Under the pieces are notes generated by a model, which was not told the origin of the DNA, did not search any database, and saw nothing but the letters and a program-made list of their open reading frames with translations. From Corticimicrobacter populi (GTDB taxonomy: Bacteria > Pseudomonadota > Gammaproteobacteria > Burkholderiales > Burkholderiaceae_B), in the NCBI RefSeq assembly GCF_003123725.1, contig NZ_QETA01000002.1, positions 62,001 through 126,000 of the forward strand: a stretch of DNA of 64,000 bases. The letters run 5' to 3'. The stretch's first letter is position 1; each line of letters begins with the position of its first letter. Shown here piece after piece: positions 25,929 through 34,536 of this stretch. The position numbers were made by a program, and so were the translations under genes.

Positions 25929-26705
25929 ATGATCGAGTCAGTCGTATTGCGCGAGGTACGAGGCCGTGTCGGCATTCTCACGCTGAACCGTCCCAAGGCG
26001 CTGAATGCGCTCAACGATGATGTGATGGATGCACTGGGCGTGGCGCTGTTGGAGTTCGATGCCGATAACGATATCGGAGCCATCGTGATCACCGGCAGTG
26101 AAAAGGCCTTTGCCGCTGGCGCCGATATCACGGTGATGAAGGACCTGAACTATGTCGAGGCGTTGCGCTCGGATTTCATCACCCGCAACTGGGAAACCAT
26201 CCGCCGTGTGCGCAAGCCGGTGATTGCTGCCGTGTCGGGCTACGCGCTGGGCGGCGGCTGCGAGCTGGCCATGATGTGCGACATCATCATCGCGGGCGAC
26301 AATGCCCGCTTCGGCCAGCCCGAGATCAAGCTGGGCATCATGCCGGGAGCCGGTGGCTCGCAGCGGTTGCCGCGTGCGGTGGGCAAGTCCAAGGCCATGG
26401 ACCTGGTGCTGACGGCCCGCATGATGGATGCCGCCGAAGCCGAGCGTGCCGGGCTGGTGTCACGCGTGGTGCCGGCCGAGCGGGTGCTCGACGAGGCCAT
26501 CGAGGCGGCCACTGTGATTGCCTCGATGTCGCTGCCCGCCGTCATGCTGGCCAAGGAAGCCGTCAATCGCGCCTACGAGACCCCGCTGGCGGAAGGGCTG
26601 CTATTCGAGCGCCGCGCCTTTCATGCGCTCTTCAGCACCGAAGACCAGAAAGAGGGCATGGTGGCTTTCGTCGAGAAACGGCCGGCGACGTTCGTGCATC
26701 GCTGA
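25929..26705 (+). CDS. Enoyl-CoA hydratase (crotonase family)
   Basis: 258 aa, the normal crotonase length. It hydrates trans-2-enoyl-CoA in fatty-acid or aromatic degradation. Visible features are the oxyanion-hole segment [11 protein letters not shown], catalytic Glu112 in [11 protein letters not shown] and Glu132 in [20 protein letters not shown]. Start ATG 25929 has an excellent AAGGAGACAGGAA upstream. The short 37-base gap to the divergent M61 gene holds both promoters. Exact pathway not determined. Confidence 0.93.
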   Translation: MIESVVLREVRGRVGILTLNRPKALNALNDDVMDALGVALLEFDADNDIGAIVITGSEKAFAAGADITVMKDLNYVEALRSDFITRNWETIRRVRKPVIAAVSGYALGGGCELAMMCDIIIAGDNARFGQPEIKLGIMPGAGGSQRLPRAVGKSKAMDLVLTARMMDAAEAERAGLVSRVVPAERVLDEAIEAATVIASMSLPAVMLAKEAVNRAYETPLAEGLLFERRAFHALFSTEDQKEGMVAFVEKRPATFVHR

Positions 26706-26744
26706 GACTGATGCCATTAATTCATGAATACAAACAGGAACAAC

Positions 26745-27566
26745 ATGTCGGCGCAACAGAAGAAATTTGAGCAATTCAGGGCTTTGCACCAACGGCCCAC
26801 GGCCTTCGTCATTCCAAATCCGTGGGATGCGGGTTCAACCCGGCTGTTGACCAGCCTGGGTTTTGAGGCGCTTGCCACGACGAGTGCCGGATATGCTTTC
26901 TCACGGGGACGTCGAGACTCCCTGGCCGGCCTGGCCCGCGATGAAGTATTGGTAAATGCTGCTGAGATCGTCGATGCGACACATCTACCTGTGTCTGCGG
27001 ATCTCGGTGATGGCTTTGGTGCTGATGCCGAAACTTGCGCAGAAACGATTCGTGAAGCGTCGTTGACCGGGCTGGTGGGCGGGTCGATTGAGGATGCGAC
27101 CGGCGATCCCGACAGGCCGGTCCATGCGTTTGCACATGCAGTCGAACGCGTGCGTGCGGCAGCCGAGGCAGCACGAGATCTGCCCTTTGTCCTGACTGCG
27201 CGGGCGGAGAATTATCTGTATGGTATCGAGAGCCTGGACGATACGATCAAGCGGCTCCAAGCTTTTGCCGAGGCTGGCGCAGAGGTGCTTTATGCGCCTG
27301 GGCTACCCGATCTTGACGCAATCAGGACGGTATGTCGAGAGGTAGATAAGCCAGTGAATGTGGTGATGGGACTCAAGGGGCCTGTCTATTCTGTATCCGA
27401 GCTTGAGGATGCCGGTGTGCGTCGTATCAGTGTGGGGGGATCAATGGCGCGCGCGGCCTTGGGTGGCCTGATGCGTGCTGCTGAAGAGGTGCGTACGTCT
27501 GGCACCTTTACTTACGCTGCTGCCGCGTTGCCCGGGTCGGTTATTTCAGCACTGATGGTCGAATGA
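26745..27566 (+). CDS. Isocitrate lyase / PEP mutase family protein
   Basis: 273 aa. TIM-barrel motifs of the PEP mutase/isocitrate lyase superfamily are NPWDAGSTRLL, TTSAGYAFSRGR, SADLGDGFG with metal-binding acids, GGSIEDAT, and LTARAENYLYG. The KKCGH active-site loop of true isocitrate lyases is absent, so the reaction (C-C or P-C lyase, or oxaloacetate decarboxylase-like) is open. ATG 26745 is chosen because AGGA lies 5 bases upstream; ATG 26724 would add seven residues without a Shine-Dalgarno site. Composition appears somewhat more AT-rich than its neighbours (by eye). Confidence 0.85.
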   Translation: MSAQQKKFEQFRALHQRPTAFVIPNPWDAGSTRLLTSLGFEALATTSAGYAFSRGRRDSLAGLARDEVLVNAAEIVDATHLPVSADLGDGFGADAETCAETIREASLTGLVGGSIEDATGDPDRPVHAFAHAVERVRAAAEAARDLPFVLTARAENYLYGIESLDDTIKRLQAFAEAGAEVLYAPGLPDLDAIRTVCREVDKPVNVVMGLKGPVYSVSELEDAGVRRISVGGSMARAALGGLMRAAEEVRTSGTFTYAAAALPGSVISALMVE

Positions 27567-27660
27567 TCCAGCCTGCCAGCGAACATAAATACAAAAAAGG
27601 GCTGGTATCAAGCCTCGCATGTAAATCACGCAAGACATTGAAAATGTATACGGGAATGGC

Positions 27661-27743
27661 CGGTTTCGACGATAACCGAAAATGCGTTACCCTGAATGGG
27701 TGATCGCCGGAGATCCTGTGGGATGCCGGCGTCGCGTTTTCTT
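27661..27743 (+). promoter_or_regulatory. Structured leader with three hairpins ahead of the betaine-type binding protein
   Basis: Three hairpins follow one another: CGGTT/AACCG (27661-27678), ACCC/GGGT (27689-27701), and a long stem CGCCGG plus ATCC pairing with GGAT plus CCGGCG (27705-27731). The last is followed by TCGCGTTTTCTT, so it could act as an intrinsic terminator or attenuator. It ends about 30 bases before the ATG at 27773. I recognise no known riboswitch consensus. The rest of 27567-27772 holds no gene. Confidence 0.45.
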
Positions 27744-27772
27744 ATCGTGGATCATACAAGGATATATACCGG

Positions 27773-28828
27773 ATGCAGGATCAAACCCCGTTTCGACCTC
27801 AGATTGCTTCCCTTTTACATTTGCGACATAGCGGAGGCGTGCTGGCACGCATCCTGGCTGGCCTGTGCCTAGCGGTCGGGCTGCAGGCAGGCGCTCAGGC
27901 GGCGACTGCCGCGTGTGAAGTGGATCGTCCGGTACGATTTGGCGGTATGAACTGGGAGTCCAACCTGCTTCTGGTCGAAATCGAACGAAGCATTCTGGAA
28001 AATGGCTATGGCTGTAAAACACAGGTAGAGCCGGGTGAAACGGTTGCGATGATTGCAGCGCTCGAACGGGGCGATGTCGATATCAACAGTGAAATCTGGC
28101 CCAACCAGACGCAGCATGCCTGGGGCAAGGCCTTGGAGTCAGGCAAGGTCATTGGCGTGGGCCATATCTTTACTTCCGAAGAAGGGTGGTATATCCCGCG
28201 TTATACCGCCAAGCGCTATCCGGATATCCGTGATGCACGGGATCTGTTGAAACATGCCGATGCCTTCGTGGATCCAGAGGATCCTTCGCGCAGCATCGTA
28301 TATGGCTGCCCAGTGGGCTGGACTTGCGAGACGGTCAACCAGAACCTGTTGCGTGCACTGGATATGGATAGCCAGTTCTCTGTATTGTCACCGGGTAACG
28401 GTGCTGCCCTCAAGGCAGCCATTCAGTCGAACTATCGCCGTCAACGTGATATCGCTTTCTATTACTGGTCGCCGACGCCACTGGAAGGCTCACTGGATCT
28501 GGTCAGGCTGGAGTTGCCAACTTTTGACGAGCAGGCTTATGTGTGTTTGACGCGGCAGGGCTGCGCAGACCCCCAGCCATCGGATTTCCAGCCCAACAAT
28601 GTGATGACAGGCCTGAACAAGGCGTTTGCAGAACAGGCACCTGCTGTGGCGGAGTTCTTTTCCAGGGTCAACATACCGCGTGAGGTCATCAGTGCCATGT
28701 TGGCGCGTATGGAGTCCGATAGCCTTGAATATGCAGAAGCAGCCCGGCTGTTCTTGAGGGAACATGGGCAATATTGGCAGCCGTGGGTACCAGCCGATGT
28801 CGCCCAGCGGGTTCAGGCTGCGCTTTAG
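27773..28828 (+). CDS. ABC-type betaine/choline-like substrate-binding protein (orphan)
   Basis: 351 aa with a long basic N-terminus and a signal peptide (hydrophobic run after GGVLARILAG, cleavage near AQAATA). The mature protein has the OpuAC/ProX-type fold pattern: VRFGGMNWESNLLLVEI, GDVDINSEIWPNQTQ, a Cys pair in YGCPVGWTCET and FYYWSPTPLEG, with Trp residues suited to quaternary-amine binding. No permease or ATPase gene is adjacent, so it must work with a transporter encoded elsewhere. AAGGA lies upstream of ATG 27773. The leader is structured. Confidence 0.85.
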   Translation: MQDQTPFRPQIASLLHLRHSGGVLARILAGLCLAVGLQAGAQAATAACEVDRPVRFGGMNWESNLLLVEIERSILENGYGCKTQVEPGETVAMIAALERGDVDINSEIWPNQTQHAWGKALESGKVIGVGHIFTSEEGWYIPRYTAKRYPDIRDARDLLKHADAFVDPEDPSRSIVYGCPVGWTCETVNQNLLRALDMDSQFSVLSPGNGAALKAAIQSNYRRQRDIAFYYWSPTPLEGSLDLVRLELPTFDEQAYVCLTRQGCADPQPSDFQPNNVMTGLNKAFAEQAPAVAEFFSRVNIPREVISAMLARMESDSLEYAEAARLFLREHGQYWQPWVPADVAQRVQAAL

Positions 28829-28842
28829 ATGACAACCTATAG

Positions 28843-28861
28843 TAGAATGCGAATGTTTTTC
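28843..28861 (+). promoter_or_regulatory. Candidate Fur box upstream of the second FecI-type sigma gene
   Basis: TAGAATGCGAATGTTTTTC matches 12 of 19 positions of the Fur consensus GATAATGATAATCATTATC by hand alignment. It lies about 80 bases before the sigma gene start and overlaps a -10-like TAGAAT. Confidence 0.5.
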
Positions 28862-28943
28862 AGTATTGTGTCTGTCTGAGCGATACCTGCCACGCCTTTT
28901 CTGCCGCCACTTCAGGGTGTGCGGCATTTCGCATGCTGCGTAT

Positions 28944-29543
28944 ATGTCCACCCTCCATCCTCTGACCCGCACGCTGTTGGCTCATTGTGAAGAGCTGGTG
29001 TTGTATGTGCAGCAGCGTTTTCCCGGTCGGGACTTTGCGCGCGATGTGATCCACGAAGTCTGCGTGCAATTGCTGTGCCAGCCGCCCAGGGAACCGATTG
29101 CCAAGCCGCTGGCGTACCTGCGCCGCATGTCGCTGCATCGCGCCGTGGACTGGTGCCGACAGCCTGCCTGGCGCAACCAGTCGATGCTGCCCGAGACGGA
29201 GGCGTCAGAACCCTGGCATAGCGAAGATGGTGCCTGCCTGCTGGATTTCCAGCAGCAACTGCGTATCCTGATCAATATCATCGAAGCGCTGCCGCCGCGG
29301 CCCCGGCAATGTTTTTTGCTGCATCGTATCCATGGCATGGCGCAGGCCGAGATTTCTGATGCAATTGGGATCAGCCGCAATGCGGTCAGCCAGCATATCA
29401 GCACGGCTGTTCGCCAGATTCGTAAGGGCTGGGAGCCGGCGCGACGCTATCTCGCTGCGTCGACGCGGCCCGCAGATGGCCTGGCCAGTGATGCCGATGT
29501 GTGCGCGCAGATGTCTCCAGCCTGCTCGGCAGTAGAGTGCTGA
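28944..29543 (+). CDS. FecI-type ECF sigma factor (second iron-signalling system)
   Basis: 199 aa. Region 2 (YVQQRFPGRDFARDVIHEVC, AYLRRMSLHRAVDWCR) and region 4 (LPPRPRQCFLLHRIHGMAQ, then the helix-turn-helix EISDAIGISRNAVSQHIS) are clear. ATG 28944 (MSTLHPLTRTLL) is chosen; the frame to 28866 adds an atypical Cys-rich extension across the candidate Fur box region. The TGATG stop/start junction couples it to the downstream FecR gene. Confidence 0.88.
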   Translation: MSTLHPLTRTLLAHCEELVLYVQQRFPGRDFARDVIHEVCVQLLCQPPREPIAKPLAYLRRMSLHRAVDWCRQPAWRNQSMLPETEASEPWHSEDGACLLDFQQQLRILINIIEALPPRPRQCFLLHRIHGMAQAEISDAIGISRNAVSQHISTAVRQIRKGWEPARRYLAASTRPADGLASDADVCAQMSPACSAVEC

Positions 29544-30493
29544 TGCGGTATTCCCAAGAGTCGTCACAGTGGTCGGGGCAGGTACCGCACGGGGAAGAGG
29601 CCTCTCCTGATCCCTGCATGACCGAAGAGGTCACGGCAGCGCTGCGTCAGCATTTTCCATCCCGAGAGGCCTTGCTCGAAGAGGCTCGGCAGCAGACAGC
29701 TCAACAGAAAAGGCGTCGGAGGCGGGCCGTGGCCATTGTCGCGCTCTGCCTGCCCATCTGCGCTGTGGCAACCCTGTTGTGGCAGGATCCGGTCTGGCAG
29801 GTCGAAACATTGCAGACGGCCGTGGGCGAGCAGCAGCGCTATACCTTGCCCGACGGGAGTCTGGTGGCGCTCAATACGAATAGCGTACTGCGTCTGGAGC
29901 GTCGCCTGCGGACCCGCAGCCTGGTCTTGGAGCAGGGCGAGGCGAGCTTTACGGTGGCTGCCGACTGGCGCCCGTTCATCGTGCGCAGTGGTGCCGCCTG
30001 GGTGCGTGATATCAGTACCGAATTCAGTGTGCTCAGGTATCGGGATCGCAGCCAGGTGACCGTCCTGGAGGGGGCTGTCGAGGTGGCAAGGCTGGAGTCC
30101 GGGAACGGGCCGGCCGATCGACGGCAGATGTTGCGGGCTCGGCAGCAACTGAGCATGCCAGATCATGCGTTGCCGGATGCAGCGTTGCCTGGGATCGAAG
30201 AAGTCGACCTGGCTGTCAGCCGGGCGTGGCAGCAGGGTCGCCTGGTATTCAATGGTACGCCGCTGGTCCAGGTAATCGACGAAATCCAACGCTACCGGGC
30301 CGCGCCTGTCACGGTCGCCGATGGGCTGGGCGCATTGCGTCTGTCGGGTGTTTACGATATCCGCGACATGGATGCCTTGCTGCAGGCCTTGCCGCGCGCC
30401 TTGCCGGTACGGTTGCAGCGCCATGCGGACGGGCGAGTCAACATCGAGCCCGTCCCAGGCCGCAATTTTGCTGGTGCTGCGTCAAAAAAGTAA
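29543..30493 (+). CDS. FecR-type anti-sigma factor (second system)
   Basis: 316 aa. Membrane helix after KRRRRRAVAIVALCLPI (about residues 59-78), FecR domain (RYTLPDGSLVALNTNSVLR, DISTEFSVLRYRDRSQVTV), and C-terminal STN-like part (RLVFNGTPLVQVIDEIQRY). The N-terminal cytoplasmic part is short and lacks a clear DUF4880 motif, unlike the first FecR here. ATG 29543 overlaps the sigma gene stop. Confidence 0.87.
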   Translation: MRYSQESSQWSGQVPHGEEASPDPCMTEEVTAALRQHFPSREALLEEARQQTAQQKRRRRRAVAIVALCLPICAVATLLWQDPVWQVETLQTAVGEQQRYTLPDGSLVALNTNSVLRLERRLRTRSLVLEQGEASFTVAADWRPFIVRSGAAWVRDISTEFSVLRYRDRSQVTVLEGAVEVARLESGNGPADRRQMLRARQQLSMPDHALPDAALPGIEEVDLAVSRAWQQGRLVFNGTPLVQVIDEIQRYRAAPVTVADGLGALRLSGVYDIRDMDALLQALPRALPVRLQRHADGRVNIEPVPGRNFAGAASKK

Positions 30494-30580
30494 TTATTTG
30501 TAAATTTTCCTCATCATTGACCGGGCCGATACGCCATGTGAGTGGAATGTCCTGAATAGAACCTCACTTTGCAAGCGAGC

Positions 30581-32941
30581 ATGCCCGTGTCCTCCCTCCC
30601 TCATTTCCGTCTGCGCCTCGGCTTCATGGCCGTGGCCGCTACCCTGGCCTGCGTGGCCCAGGCCCAGTCACAGATACAGTCCGTTTCCAGTGTCCAGATC
30701 GATGCCCAGCCGTTGGGGCAGGCACTCAATGCGCTGGCCCTGCAGACCGGTGCCCGTATCGTGTTCGCCAGTGATCTGACCGAACACAAGCAGGCCGGTG
30801 CGCTGCGTGGTGATTACACGGTGCAGCAGGCCGTGACGCAATTGCTGGCCGGCAGTGGTCTGGTGGCGGATTTCAGTGGCAATGAAGTGGTGATCAGGCT
30901 GGCAGGCAATGCCGCGCGTGCGTCGGATGAAGTGACGGCCTTGTCTCAGGTGGTGGTGACGGCCTCGCGCAATGAGCGCTATCTGAGCGAATTACCCATG
31001 TCGGTCAGTGCCATCAGTGCGCAAGAACTGGAACGCAATCCTCAGACCAGTGTCGTGGCCCAATTGCAGCAGACGCCCGGGGTGCTGGCGTCCGGCACCA
31101 ATGAGGCCGGCAGCCAGAAAATTTCCATCCGGGGCAATTCCTATACCCGGACCCTGGTACTGATCGATGGTGTGCGCGCCTCCGATTTCCGGGGGCTGGG
31201 CGGTGTCGGTAGTATTGGCCAGACGGTCAATCCGGCGGATATCGAGCGCATCGAAGTCATCAAGGGGCCGTCTTCGGTTCTGTATGGTTCGGATGCGATC
31301 GGGGGTGTCGTCAACATCATCACCAAGAGCGGCCTGCGTGCCGATCGTCCGCTGCAGGGGGCGGTGAGCATGCTGTATGACTCATCCAGCCGCAGTTTCG
31401 AGCCGAATGTGTCGCTGTCGGGAGCCGCGCGGGGCTTCAGCTATCGCCTGTCGGGCAACGGACTCAACGCCCAGGATCGCAGAACGCCCGATATGACGCT
31501 GCCGTACAGCCAGTATCGTCAGCGCAACTACAACGGCCGGCTCGACTATACCTGGGACGATGGGCGTGTCGAGTTCGCCGTGGACCGGCACACAGGATCG
31601 TTCGATGCCACGCCGACCTGGTTCAACGCCGCCAACGGCACGAATTATCCGCTTGATGCCGATGACTACACGGCGGCAACAGGACGCTACTATGTGCCCA
31701 AAAATGACCGCACTACCTATCGTACCAAGCTGGAATTGACCAACCTGGGTGAATATCTGAGCGGGTTGACCGTGTCGCTCTACCACCAGGATCTGACGAC
31801 ACGCTCCGCGACCGACTTTGTCTGGTCGGGTGTGCCCCAGACGCAATTCGAGTTCAAGCACAAGGCTTACGGCGGCAGCGTACAAAGCAACTGGCAATTG
31901 GGTGATGCGCATTTTGTCACGCTGGGCCTGGATGCCGACCATACCGAGTACAAGGGCGTCGATGACTTCTTTACCGCAGGTGTACAGACCAGCAGCGACC
32001 GTACCTCTGGCACCGAGCGCAGTATTGCGCTTTTCGTTCAGGATGAATGGAGCCTGACGGACAATACCGTGCTGACGGCAGGGTTGCGCAATACCTGGAC
32101 GCGTGTCGAACTCGACAGGTCCGACCGCTATCCCGATCGCACCAACAGCAGCAGCACCAGCCGTCCTGTCGCCAGCCTGGGGGTGGTGTATTCCGGAATT
32201 GAAAATACCCAGTTGCGTGCCCTGTTCTCGCAGGGTTTTCGTAATCCCAACATGTATATCAGCTACATGGGCTCCAGCAACGGGAACCGTCACGTCCTGC
32301 CCAATCCGGATCTGAAGGCGGAAAAATCCAATAACTACGAAATTGGTGCCCGCTACAACAATGGCAATCTGGATGCTGATCTCAGCCTGTTCTACAGCGA
32401 CATCCGTGATGGCATCCGGATGGTGACGCTGCGTCGTGGGCCGGGTGGGGTCGAGATGCAGAACCAGAACGATGACAAGACCCGCAGCTATGGTGCCGAA
32501 CTGGCCGTCAGCTATGCCATCGACGGGACCGGCTTCACGCCCTATGCCAATCTCAGCCTGCTGCGCTACAAAACCATCAAGCGCGGGTTCTCGACCACGG
32601 ACAACGGTGTGCCTTCGGCCTGGGGCACGTTGGGCCTGAAATGGGAAACCAACCTGCAGGATGGTAGCAACCTGTTTGCTGACGGGCAACTGGTCACGTC
32701 GCGTGGCGCACACTCGGAAATCGTCAACGACCTGACGGGTGTGGCTTCGGGCAGTGAGTATCGCTCCGGCTGGAGTGTCGCCAACCTGACGGTGGGACTG
32801 CAGAAGAAAACCTCCACCCTGACCTACAACGCCACGCTCAGTCTGCGCAACCTGTTTGACCGCAGCTATACGCCTGCACCGGGTGGCTACCTGCCCGAGC
32901 CGGGCCGGCATGTGGTGGCTACGGTGGGCATCGAGTTCTGA
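30581..32941 (+). CDS. TonB-dependent receptor with STN signalling domain (substrate unknown)
   Basis: 786 aa. Signal peptide ending near AQAQ, STN domain (VQIDAQPLGQALNALALQTG), TonB-box-like SQVVVTASRNERYLSE, plug (VVAQLQQTPGVLA, KISIRGNSYTRTLVLIDGV, IERIEVIKGPSSVLYGSDA) and barrel ending in F (VATVGIEF). The barrel has FRNPNMY followed by a His and NPDLKAE, somewhat like the FRAP/NPNL box of heme receptors, but no heme transport genes follow. ATG 30581 is preferred over the TTG at 30569. The preceding fecI-fecR make this a transducer receptor. Confidence 0.88.
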   Translation: MPVSSLPHFRLRLGFMAVAATLACVAQAQSQIQSVSSVQIDAQPLGQALNALALQTGARIVFASDLTEHKQAGALRGDYTVQQAVTQLLAGSGLVADFSGNEVVIRLAGNAARASDEVTALSQVVVTASRNERYLSELPMSVSAISAQELERNPQTSVVAQLQQTPGVLASGTNEAGSQKISIRGNSYTRTLVLIDGVRASDFRGLGGVGSIGQTVNPADIERIEVIKGPSSVLYGSDAIGGVVNIITKSGLRADRPLQGAVSMLYDSSSRSFEPNVSLSGAARGFSYRLSGNGLNAQDRRTPDMTLPYSQYRQRNYNGRLDYTWDDGRVEFAVDRHTGSFDATPTWFNAANGTNYPLDADDYTAATGRYYVPKNDRTTYRTKLELTNLGEYLSGLTVSLYHQDLTTRSATDFVWSGVPQTQFEFKHKAYGGSVQSNWQLGDAHFVTLGLDADHTEYKGVDDFFTAGVQTSSDRTSGTERSIALFVQDEWSLTDNTVLTAGLRNTWTRVELDRSDRYPDRTNSSSTSRPVASLGVVYSGIENTQLRALFSQGFRNPNMYISYMGSSNGNRHVLPNPDLKAEKSNNYEIGARYNNGNLDADLSLFYSDIRDGIRMVTLRRGPGGVEMQNQNDDKTRSYGAELAVSYAIDGTGFTPYANLSLLRYKTIKRGFSTTDNGVPSAWGTLGLKWETNLQDGSNLFADGQLVTSRGAHSEIVNDLTGVASGSEYRSGWSVANLTVGLQKKTSTLTYNATLSLRNLFDRSYTPAPGGYLPEPGRHVVATVGIEF

Positions 32942-32963
32942 TCGGCATGACCCCATGAAAAAA

Positions 32964-32997
32964 GCGATCCTGGCCGTGTGGCAGGATCGCTTTTTTT
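32964..32997 (+). terminator. Intrinsic terminator between the TonB receptor and gabD
   Basis: 9-bp perfect stem GCGATCCTG/CAGGATCGC with a 9-base loop, preceded by AAAAAA and followed by TTTTTTT. It can work in both directions and sits between the convergent receptor gene and gabD. Confidence 0.92.
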
Positions 32998-33038
32998 GTC
33001 ACCGGGCTGCGGCCCGGAAGCTGGATGGCTGTCGAGAT

Positions 33039-34499
33039 TCAGGCACCCATGCCGCCCAGGCACAGGTACTTGACCACCAGGTAGTCGTCCATGCCATAGC
33101 GCGAGCCCTCGCGGCCCAGACCCGACTGCTTGACGCCGCCGAAGGGCGCGACCTCGTTCGAGATCAGGCCGGTGTTGATGCCGACCATACCGTATTCGAG
33201 TGCTTCGGCCACGCGCCAGACGCGCTGGATGTTGTTGCTGTAGAAATAGCTGGCGAGACCGAATTCGGTGTCGTTGGCCATGGCGATCACGTCTTCATCG
33301 GTCTTGAAGCGGAACAGCGGGGCCAGCGGGCCGAAGGTTTCCTCGCGGGCCACGCGCATCTCGGGGGTGGCACCCACCACCACGGTCGGCTCGAAAAAGG
33401 AATGGCCCAGTGCATGCGGCTTGCCGCCGACCAGCACCTTGCCGCCCTTGGCGACGGCATCCTCGATGTGTTCCTGTACCTTGGCCAGGGCGGCATCGTC
33501 GATCAGCGGTCCCAGATCGACACCCTTGTCGGCCCCGTTGCCCACCCGCAGCTTGCTGACGGCAGCGGCGAGTTTTTCGGCAAAGGCGTCGTACACGCCA
33601 TCCTGCACATACAGGCGGTTGGCGCAGACGCAGGTCTGGCCGGCATTGCGGTACTTGGACGCAATGGCACCCTCGACGGCGGCATCCAGGTCGGCATCGT
33701 CGAACACGATGAACGGCGCGTTGCCGCCCAGTTCGAGCGACAGCTTCTTGATTGTGTCGGCACTCTGGCGGAACAGCAGGCGACCGACTTCGGTCGAGCC
33801 GGTAAAGGTCAGCTTGCGCACGGTCGGGTTGGAGGTCATTTCGCCGCCGATGGCACGGGCCTCGCCGGTGACGACGCTGAAGATCCCGGCCGGGATGCCG
33901 GCTTCCTCGCCCAGTACGGCCAGCGCGAGCGCCGACAGCGGCGTGGCCTCGGCCGGCTTGAGCACCATCGGGCAGCCGGCAGCCAGCGCCGGTCCGGCCT
34001 TGCGGGTGATCATGGCGGAGGGGAAGTTCCACGGTGTGATCGCCGCGCAGACCCCGATGGGCTCCTTGACGACGATCAGGCGACGGTCGGCTGCCGGCGT
34101 GGCCAGGGTGTCGCCCTGCACGCGCTTGCCTTCCTCGGCAAACCACTCCAGGAACGAGGCGGCGTAGACGATCTCGCCACGCGCTTCGGCCAGCGGCTTG
34201 CCTTGCTCGGCCGTCATGATGGCCGCCAGGTCATCGGCATTGGCCAGCATCAATTCGTACCAGCGACGCAGGATGGCGCAGCGCGCCTTGGCGGTCAGGC
34301 GTCGCCAGGCTGGCCAGGCGGCATTGGCCGCTTCGATGGCCCGGCGTGTCTCGGCCTGGCCCATGCGGGGCACGTGGGCGACGACTTCGCCGGTGGCCGG
34401 GTTGCGGACTTCGACGGTATTGCCCTGGTCAGCATCGATCCACTGGCCATTGATATAGGCCTGTTGACGCAGGAGTTGTGGGTTCTTTAGCGAAAGCAT
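33039..34499 (-). CDS. gabD: NAD(P)+-dependent succinate-semialdehyde dehydrogenase GabD
   Basis: 486 aa aldehyde dehydrogenase. The GabD-type N-terminus is LLRQQAYINGQWIDAD; the catalytic Glu is in LELGGNAPF and the nucleophile Cys in GQTCVCANRLYVQ, with TGSTEVGRLL for cofactor binding. It oxidises succinate semialdehyde to succinate, the second step of GABA breakdown. AGAGGAA lies 5 bases before ATG 34499. It is the last gene of a gabT/transporter/gabD cluster on the minus strand. Confidence 0.93.
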   Translation of the reverse strand: MLSLKNPQLLRQQAYINGQWIDADQGNTVEVRNPATGEVVAHVPRMGQAETRRAIEAANAAWPAWRRLTAKARCAILRRWYELMLANADDLAAIMTAEQGKPLAEARGEIVYAASFLEWFAEEGKRVQGDTLATPAADRRLIVVKEPIGVCAAITPWNFPSAMITRKAGPALAAGCPMVLKPAEATPLSALALAVLGEEAGIPAGIFSVVTGEARAIGGEMTSNPTVRKLTFTGSTEVGRLLFRQSADTIKKLSLELGGNAPFIVFDDADLDAAVEGAIASKYRNAGQTCVCANRLYVQDGVYDAFAEKLAAAVSKLRVGNGADKGVDLGPLIDDAALAKVQEHIEDAVAKGGKVLVGGKPHALGHSFFEPTVVVGATPEMRVAREETFGPLAPLFRFKTDEDVIAMANDTEFGLASYFYSNNIQRVWRVAEALEYGMVGINTGLISNEVAPFGGVKQSGLGREGSRYGMDDYLVVKYLCLGGMGA

Positions 34500-34536
34500 G
34501 GCATTCCTCTGAGGCAAGGGGGATGTACGCGAGGGG

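Noticed and set aside
30581-32941. Naming the second receptor bhuR/hasR (heme receptor)
   Set aside because: The FRNP/NPDL region is only suggestive and no heme lyase, hemophore or heme ABC genes follow.
31382-32956. Long minus-strand open frame opposite the second TonB receptor
   Set aside because: Shadow of the receptor coding frame; no start signal, no domains, and the receptor motifs are complete on the other strand.
32856-34490. Long plus-strand open frame opposite gabD
   Set aside because: It is antisense to a clear GabD with all catalytic motifs; its translation is low-complexity His/Gly/Arg-rich without family features, a usual by-product of high GC.
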